Assembly: GCA_030049955.1 (NCBI GenBank)
Contig: JASIJX010000316.1
Coordinates: 1-51,497, forward strand
Direction: 5' to 3'
Length of the DNA: 51,497 bases
From: Acidobacteriaceae bacterium
Lineage (GTDB): Bacteria > Acidobacteriota > Terriglobia > Terriglobales > Acidobacteriaceae
The position numbers were made by a program, and so were the translations under genes. Below the pieces are notes generated by a model. It was not told where the DNA came from, did no database searches, and saw only the letters and a list, made by a program, of their open reading frames with translations. Shown one piece after another: positions 45,225-51,497 of the stretch. Each line of letters opens with the position of its first letter. Position 1 is the stretch's first letter.

Positions 45225-45311
45225 ACAAAGATTGTATGAGGAAATCGATCGATGTATGTCGTACTGCGCCGCTGAATCCCGTATGGCAAACTTGGGTGGC
45301 GGAGGGGTGCG

Positions 45312-45893
45312 ATGCGCAAGGCTAAACTTTTGTTGCTGGCGGGGGATTTTGTCGAGGATTACGAGATCATGATTCCCTTCCAGGCGCTGCAGATGGTTGG
45401 GCACACGGTGGATGCGGTATGCCCGGGCAAGAAGAAAGGCGAGCAGATCCGCACGGCGATTCATGATTTTGAAGGCGACCAGACGTATACGGAGAAGCGC
45501 GGGCACAACTTTACGCTGAATGCAACCTTCGATGAGATCAAGCCGGCGGAGTACGACGGCCTTGTGGTGCCCGGCGGGCGCGCGCCGGAATACCTGCGGC
45601 TGAACGGGAGAGTGCTGGATATCGTCCGGCACTTTGCCAAGGCCGACAAGCCGATTGCCGCAATTTGCCACGGGCCGCAGCTGCTGGCCGCGGCAGGCGT
45701 GCTGAAGGGGCGGCGTGTGAACGCTTATCCGGCGTGTGCTCCGGAGGTGGAACTGGCCGGCGGCGCGTTTGAAGTGGTGGATTTTTCCGATGCCGTGGTG
45801 GACGGCAAGCTGGTCACGGGCCCGGCGTGGACTGCGCACCCGGCATGGCTGGCGCGCTTTCTGGACGTGCTGGAAAAGCATCTGGCCGGCTGA
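45312..45893 (+). CDS. DJ-1/PfpI-family protein
   Basis: This is a 193-residue protein with the nucleophile elbow [10 protein letters not shown] (Cys119-His120) and the conserved Glu15 (GDFVEDYE). Members act as glyoxalase/deglycase-type or stress-protection enzymes, and some have weak peptidase activity. The two insertions, [21 protein letters not shown] and [13 protein letters not shown], are typical of the PfpI-like branch. GGAGGGG seven bases upstream supports the start. It is divergent from the glycosylase gene. Confidence 0.85.
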   Translation: MRKAKLLLLAGDFVEDYEIMIPFQALQMVGHTVDAVCPGKKKGEQIRTAIHDFEGDQTYTEKRGHNFTLNATFDEIKPAEYDGLVVPGGRAPEYLRLNGRVLDIVRHFAKADKPIAAICHGPQLLAAAGVLKGRRVNAYPACAPEVELAGGAFEVVDFSDAVVDGKLVTGPAWTAHPAWLARFLDVLEKHLAG

Positions 45894-46005
45894 TTCAGCC
45901 TCTGAGCCGTGCAGAAGCTATCTTCGGATTTTGCGGACCCAATTTTCTTCAGATGCTTTGGCCTTTTGATGGTACGCTCTGGGGCATCGACCCGAGAGGT
46001 CTTCG

Positions 46006-47637
46006 ATGCCAGGGTGTGCGTCAAAAGTTGGTGCGCTGGCGTACCGGTTTGCGTGGCTCGCGCTTGCGTGTTGCGGGGCGCAGTGCGTCTTTGCGGCGCA
46101 ATGCAATGTGGTCCGCCATCCGCCGCCGGGCGATGCGGAAAGGGCATTTCTGGCGGCCGATTACGCGCGCGCAGAGACGCTGTACCGAGCAGGGCTGGCA
46201 GCACACCCTGCCGATCCATCGCTTGCAGCAGGGCTGGTGCACGCGCTCCTTCGGCAGGAGAAACTGCAGGAAGCGGCGGATACGGCGCGTGCCCTGCTTG
46301 CGTCTGGATCTGATTCGGCAGCGGGCTCGGCGGCGCTGCTCACGCTGCGTGGCGAACTGGAAATGCGCGCCGGTGAGCCGTGGGCCGCGGCAGAATCGGC
46401 TGAAGAAGCGGCTCGGCTCGACCCCTGCAATCCGCGCACGGAACTCCTGGTTACGCAGTTGCTCAAGCTGAATTCGTTTTATGCCACGGCGCAGCGGACG
46501 CTTGAGGAAGCACACGCGATCGACCCTGCGGACCCGGAGATTCGCGCGCAGTGGATGATGACGCTTCCGCTTTCGCGGCGCATCGCCGAGATCGAAGCGT
46601 ACCTGGCGGCGCCCGAGGGCGACGATGCTGAGGAGACGCGGCGCCTGAGCCAGTATCTCGACCGGCTGAAGGCGACGGCGGGCGGATTGCCAACGGATTG
46701 CCGGCTGGTTTCGGACACGACTGCGACGGAGATTCCGTTCATCAACCTGATGCGCGACGCCACGCATATTGCGGCCTTTGGGCTGGACGTGCGGCTGAAC
46801 GAACGCATAACGCGGCTCGAGATCGACACGGGAGCGGGCGGACTGTATGTGACAGCGGCGGTGGCGCGGCGCTCAGGGTTGAAGTTGCTGGCTGCGCAGC
46901 AGGTGGGCGGCGTGGGCGATTCCGGGTACCGGAGCGGGTACACGGCCCGGGCAGATTCGGTGCGGATCGGCAACCTTGAATTTCGTAATTGTGCCGTGCA
47001 CGTTGTGGATACGCGCGATATGCCCGGCGATGTGGAAGGGCTGATCGGGGCAGATGTTTTTGCGCCGTTCCTGGTGACGCTGGATTACCCGATGCGCAGG
47101 CTGGTGCTGCGGCAACTGCCGCAGCGGCCGGGCCACAAGGATGCGGCCGGGCTGAATACCGACGGGGCGGGCGATCTGTACGACCGTTACATTGCGCCGG
47201 AGATGAAGGAGTATACGCCCGTGTACCGCTCGGGACCTTACCTGATGCTTCCCACGCGGCTGAAAGCGGGCGAGGCGGGAACGGCAAAGATGGGACTATT
47301 CGTAATCGACACGGGATCCTGGGCGACGACGATCTCACCCGAGGCTGCGAGACAGGTGACACGTGTGCGCGAAGAGTCATCAATGAGCGTGGAAGGGATG
47401 AACGGCAGCGTCGAGAAGGTTTACGCAGTAGACGATATCACCTTTGGTTTTGCGCAGCTCCGGCAGAAGATGCCGCAGGTGGCGGCGTTCGATACTTCGC
47501 GCGTTTCGAAGAGCGCGGGGATGGAGATTTCGGGATTTCTGGGCGCGAGCACGCTCGGCCAGCTCACCATTCATCTCGATTATCGCGACGGGTTGGTGAA
47601 GTTCGACTTCGAGCGCGGACGCGGATATCACGACTGA
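46006..47637 (+). CDS. Exported TPR protein with two retropepsin-like aspartyl protease domains
   Basis: This 543-residue protein has a Sec signal (FAWLALACCGAQCVFA), possibly a lipoprotein. Residues 40-225 are TPR-like helices (ERAFLAADYARAETLYRAGL). Two retropepsin-type domains follow: the first has LEIDTGAGG (Asp274) and GLIGADVFAPFLVTLDY, and the second has FVIDTGSWATT (Asp435) and GFLGASTLGQLTIHLDY. In this arrangement the two half-domains can form one pepsin-like active site. The role is unknown, but such proteins are frequent in Acidobacteria. The ATG follows GAGAGG at a good distance. Confidence 0.8.
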   Translation: MPGCASKVGALAYRFAWLALACCGAQCVFAAQCNVVRHPPPGDAERAFLAADYARAETLYRAGLAAHPADPSLAAGLVHALLRQEKLQEAADTARALLASGSDSAAGSAALLTLRGELEMRAGEPWAAAESAEEAARLDPCNPRTELLVTQLLKLNSFYATAQRTLEEAHAIDPADPEIRAQWMMTLPLSRRIAEIEAYLAAPEGDDAEETRRLSQYLDRLKATAGGLPTDCRLVSDTTATEIPFINLMRDATHIAAFGLDVRLNERITRLEIDTGAGGLYVTAAVARRSGLKLLAAQQVGGVGDSGYRSGYTARADSVRIGNLEFRNCAVHVVDTRDMPGDVEGLIGADVFAPFLVTLDYPMRRLVLRQLPQRPGHKDAAGLNTDGAGDLYDRYIAPEMKEYTPVYRSGPYLMLPTRLKAGEAGTAKMGLFVIDTGSWATTISPEAARQVTRVREESSMSVEGMNGSVEKVYAVDDITFGFAQLRQKMPQVAAFDTSRVSKSAGMEISGFLGASTLGQLTIHLDYRDGLVKFDFERGRGYHD

Positions 47638-47730
47638 AGCGGCGCGCGAGATGGTTCAGCATCTGCGATGCATCTCCCGCCGTGCCATACTTATGCTGTC
47701 TCGCGACTTCCGCAATATGAGAGAGCTGTT

Positions 47731-48210
47731 ATGCCCGGCAAGCTGAATCCGGAGTTCTTGCGCCGCGCCATCGAACTGGCAACGGAAAATGTAGTGCAGG
47801 GCAGGGGCGGGCCGTTTGGCGCGGTGGTGGTGCGTGAGGGGAAGATTGTAGGCGAGGGCGCAAACTCGGTAACGGCGACGAACGATCCGACGGCGCACGC
47901 TGAGGTGAATGCTATTCGGGCGGCGGCACGTGCGCTTGGCGTGTTCACGCTGGCGGGTTGCGAGCTGTACACAAGCTGCGAGCCCTGCCCGATGTGCCTT
48001 GCCGCAGCCTACTGGGCGCGCGTGGAGGCGATCTACTTCGGCGCCTGCGCAGAGGATGCGGCGCGCGCAGGATTCGATGACGCGTTTCTCTACGGAGAGA
48101 TGTGCAAGACGCACGAACTCAGGAAAATTCCTGCTATGCATCTGCTGGGGGAGGAGGCGCAGGTCAGCTTCGACGCGTGGATGGCGGCGGCGAACAAGAT
48201 CGAATACTGA
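47731..48210 (+). CDS. guaD: Guanine deaminase-type cytidine-deaminase-fold enzyme
   Basis: This is a 159-residue protein with the zinc motif HAE (56-58) and PCPMC (Cys86, Cys89). FDDAFLYGEM and the C-terminal NKIEY resemble Bacillus-type guanine deaminase, whose tail closes over the active site. It would convert guanine to xanthine in the cytosol. TadA-type tRNA deaminase is less likely given the tail. The ATG at 47731 is used because homology begins there. Confidence 0.8.
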   Translation: MPGKLNPEFLRRAIELATENVVQGRGGPFGAVVVREGKIVGEGANSVTATNDPTAHAEVNAIRAAARALGVFTLAGCELYTSCEPCPMCLAAAYWARVEAIYFGACAEDAARAGFDDAFLYGEMCKTHELRKIPAMHLLGEEAQVSFDAWMAAANKIEY

Positions 48211-48304
48211 CGGATGTGGTTCGTGGTCACGGGACGGTTGGCTGTGAGCAGTCGCTGAGACCGTGCAGAGCATTCTCTGAGACAAGCAAACCATGAGGTG
48301 AATC

Positions 48305-48766
48305 ATGCCGGGCTTTGGACTACATGGTACAGGGTTTCGATTTTATGGCCGACGCGCATTTCGCTCAGATCGTTCGTACCTCACGACAAAGTTTTTCTGC
48401 ATCTTCTATTTCCCGCTCGTACCGATCACGACCTTACGAGTGATTCCCGGCGCAAGGAATTCTCGTGTGCCCTTCGGACGGGAACGATACACGCTAATTA
48501 GTAAGAGCTCTCCTGACGTCGGTCAGGTCCTGTCGGTTTATTCAGTTGCAGTCTTGATCGTGACTTATGGCGTCATGTTCTTCACGCTGGGGCTTCCGTG
48601 GATGCGCCATCGGTATGGAGGTGGGCTTGGCGATCTGACCGAGTTCAGTCTTTTCGCGATCTGGATGGCGGTCCCGTGGTTGTTGATTCAGTGGATGCGG
48701 AACAAGGAGGTGGAGCGCGCGATCGAGAACGCTCGCGACTTGAACCGGCCGGTTCCATTCTGCTGA
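48305..48766 (+). CDS. Small membrane protein of unknown function
   Basis: This is a 153-residue protein with two clear membrane helices (VYSVAVLIVTYGVMFFTLGL and TEFSLFAIWMAVPWLLIQWM). A weaker hydrophobic stretch precedes them (FFCIFYFPLVPIT). The N-terminus MPGFGLHGTGFRFYG and the segment YFPLVPITTLRVIP resemble small zinc-ribbon-less membrane proteins seen in various bacteria, but I cannot name a family. GAGGTG precedes the ATG. It has no operon partner. Confidence 0.65.
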   Translation: MPGFGLHGTGFRFYGRRAFRSDRSYLTTKFFCIFYFPLVPITTLRVIPGARNSRVPFGRERYTLISKSSPDVGQVLSVYSVAVLIVTYGVMFFTLGLPWMRHRYGGGLGDLTEFSLFAIWMAVPWLLIQWMRNKEVERAIENARDLNRPVPFC

Positions 48767-48862
48767 CAGGGACCCGAATTTTGTTTTTCGCCCCCAGAAT
48801 TCCCTGCCGCTTCTGTGGCATTGCGCGGTTCCCGGATTCTGTCTTATAGAATCGGTACCACC

Positions 48863-49690
48863 ATGATGGAAACGAATGCAGCGGGCGCCGACGCAGCATC
48901 CCGCGACGAGCGGGCGCCGCAATTGCGCCCAAATTCGCCTACGCAGGACCGGACGACGCTGGGTTCGGTAAGCGACGGTTCGGTGATTCGGGTGGAAGGA
49001 TTACGGAAGAGCTACCGTACGGCCCGCGGCACGCTGACGCTTTTTGATGGCCTGCATCTTACGGTCCAAGCAGGGGAAATGGTCGCCGTTGTCGGCCAGT
49101 CGGGTGCGGGAAAAAGCACACTTTTGCACATTCTGGGGGCGCTTGATAGTCCTTCTGCAGGAACGGTATACTGCGCCTCAACCAACGTAACCGAACTCAA
49201 TGCCCGAGAGGCAGCGATTTTTCGTAACCGTGAAATCGGCTACGTTTGGCAGTTTCATTATCTGCTGCCGGAGTTTACGGCACAGGAGAATGTGGCCATG
49301 CCGCTGGTGGCAAGCGGCACACGCAAGGGTGAAGCGATGGCGATGGCGGCAAACTGGTTGAAGGAAGTGGGGTTAGAGGAACGCGGCAGCCACCGGCCGG
49401 GAGAGCTTTCCGGCGGGGAGCAGCAGCGGGTGGCTCTAGCTCGCGCACTGGTCAACAGTCCCAGAGTGCTGCTGGCCGACGAGCCGACAGGCGACCTGGA
49501 TGAATCCACTGCCGGGCGGGTCTTCGAGTTGGTTGCCCGGCTACACCAAACTCACAGGCTCACATCGATCCTGGTAACGCACAACACGGAACTTGCGGGC
49601 CGATGCTCCAAAGTCCTGCACCTGGAAGGCGGCCGTCTGGCACCACTGGCGGCTGCGCCCCGCGCCAACCCAATTCCCGGAACCGTATGA
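48863..49690 (+). CDS. ABC transporter ATPase, LolD/MacB type
   Basis: This is a 275-residue ATPase. Walker A GQSGAGKST, signature LSGGEQQRVALARAL and Walker B VLLADEPTGDLDE are intact, and VWQFHYLLPEFTAQENV is the LolD-type Q-loop region. The N-terminal 40 residues are a non-conserved extension. Family members power lipoprotein release or macrolide/peptide export together with FtsX-like permeases. No permease gene lies next to it, so the partner is elsewhere. An ATG pair at 48863/48866 allows either start. Confidence 0.85.
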   Translation: MMETNAAGADAASRDERAPQLRPNSPTQDRTTLGSVSDGSVIRVEGLRKSYRTARGTLTLFDGLHLTVQAGEMVAVVGQSGAGKSTLLHILGALDSPSAGTVYCASTNVTELNAREAAIFRNREIGYVWQFHYLLPEFTAQENVAMPLVASGTRKGEAMAMAANWLKEVGLEERGSHRPGELSGGEQQRVALARALVNSPRVLLADEPTGDLDESTAGRVFELVARLHQTHRLTSILVTHNTELAGRCSKVLHLEGGRLAPLAAAPRANPIPGTV

Positions 49691-50034
49691 AGAAAAGGCA
49701 CCTTTCCGGGGCCATTTTGAGTCTTATAGGTAGTACGACAGCCTGGGCTGGCATGCAACCGGGCTGAAAAGCAGGATGGGTGTCTCCGGCGCCCAAAGCG
49801 GCGGATTCACAGGGCTTTCAGAGGCCCGGCCATCCCGAAAAGCTGTTCGAAGGCAGAGGTCGGTTTTGTGCTTTTGGCCTTCGGCGGCGGGTACAAAGAA
49901 GGGCACGTGCAGATTGGGCCGAAGCCGGAAGCAAGTTCCTCGAGTGACAGGTCTTACGTGGCAGGATCTTGTTACTGGGGCGCTGGTGAACCGGACGGTT
50001 ACTTTAGCCGATAGCCTGGATCAGGGAGAAGCAT
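49691..50034. other. Intergenic region upstream of clpC
   Basis: About 340 bases. An open forward frame through this part overlaps the clpC start and shows no protein features, so it is not called. The stretch presumably holds the clpC promoter, but I see no convincing CIRCE or CtsR-like site. AGGGAG precedes the clpC start. Confidence 0.4.

Positions 50035-51497
<1,463 letters not shown>

Noticed and set aside
45225..45881. Upstream extension of the uracil-DNA glycosylase frame
   Set aside because: The added residues are the antisense of the DJ-1 gene. Glycosylase homology begins at about 45224.

Overview
The window looks like chromosomal DNA of an acidobacterium (Terriglobia/Acidobacteriaceae type). 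The clues are an Oar-like TonB-dependent receptor of about 1,210 residues with a carboxypeptidase-regulatory N-domain and no SusD partner, many secreted glycoside hydrolases with Tat-like or Sec signals, and paired oxidative sugar-acid pathways. The assignment is by gene style only.

Left part (1-32,500) is a carbohydrate-use region. It holds the start of a GH9-type cellulase, a secreted metallo-beta-lactamase-fold hydrolase, a GH29 alpha-L-fucosidase and a pectate-lyase-like beta-helix protein. A first catabolic block (6,435-12,565) has a RhaT-type transporter, a GntR/FCD regulator, an SDR, a rhamnonate-dehydratase-like enolase-superfamily enzyme, a KDPGal-type aldolase and a 2-keto-3-deoxygalactonate kinase. 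A second block (13,281-19,430) is an L-fucose/L-galactose oxidation set: zinc dehydrogenase, lactonase, L-galactose-dehydrogenase-like aldo/keto reductase, LacI regulator and FucP permease. A third block (20,681-25,743) is a galactosaminide/tagatose-6-phosphate set: GH-D clan glycosidase, tagatose-bisphosphate aldolase subunit (broken), PfkB kinase, AgaS-like isomerase and a truncated sugar porter. The TonB receptor and a GH43 enzyme follow. Six genes in this part are broken or cut short: a lactonase, an RraA-like gene, an amidohydrolase, the tagatose-bisphosphate aldolase subunit, a sugar porter and the IS3 element beside it. The region is therefore actively decaying. Two pairs of matching operator-like sequences link genes to the local LacI and GntR regulators.

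Middle part (32,518-43,789) looks like a genomic island beside an intact tRNA-Gly(CCC). It holds an IS256 remnant, a tyrosine recombinase split by a one-base frameshift, and then a tight five-gene operon that I cannot assign to any known system. The operon encodes a protein with a C-terminal two-helix membrane hairpin, an HExxH metalloprotease-like protein, a longer relative of it in which the zinc motif is ruined, a 990-residue TPR protein, and a 743-residue protein with a possible PIN-like N-terminal domain and C-terminal TPR-like repeats. Its make-up and position suggest a conflict or defence system, or an envelope-stress proteolysis system. This is the most novel part of the window.

Right part (43,937-51,497) looks like stable chromosomal backbone: cupin, type-5 uracil-DNA glycosylase, DJ-1/PfpI protein, TPR-double aspartyl protease, guanine deaminase, a small membrane protein, a LolD-type ABC ATPase and the N-terminal two thirds of ClpC running off the edge.
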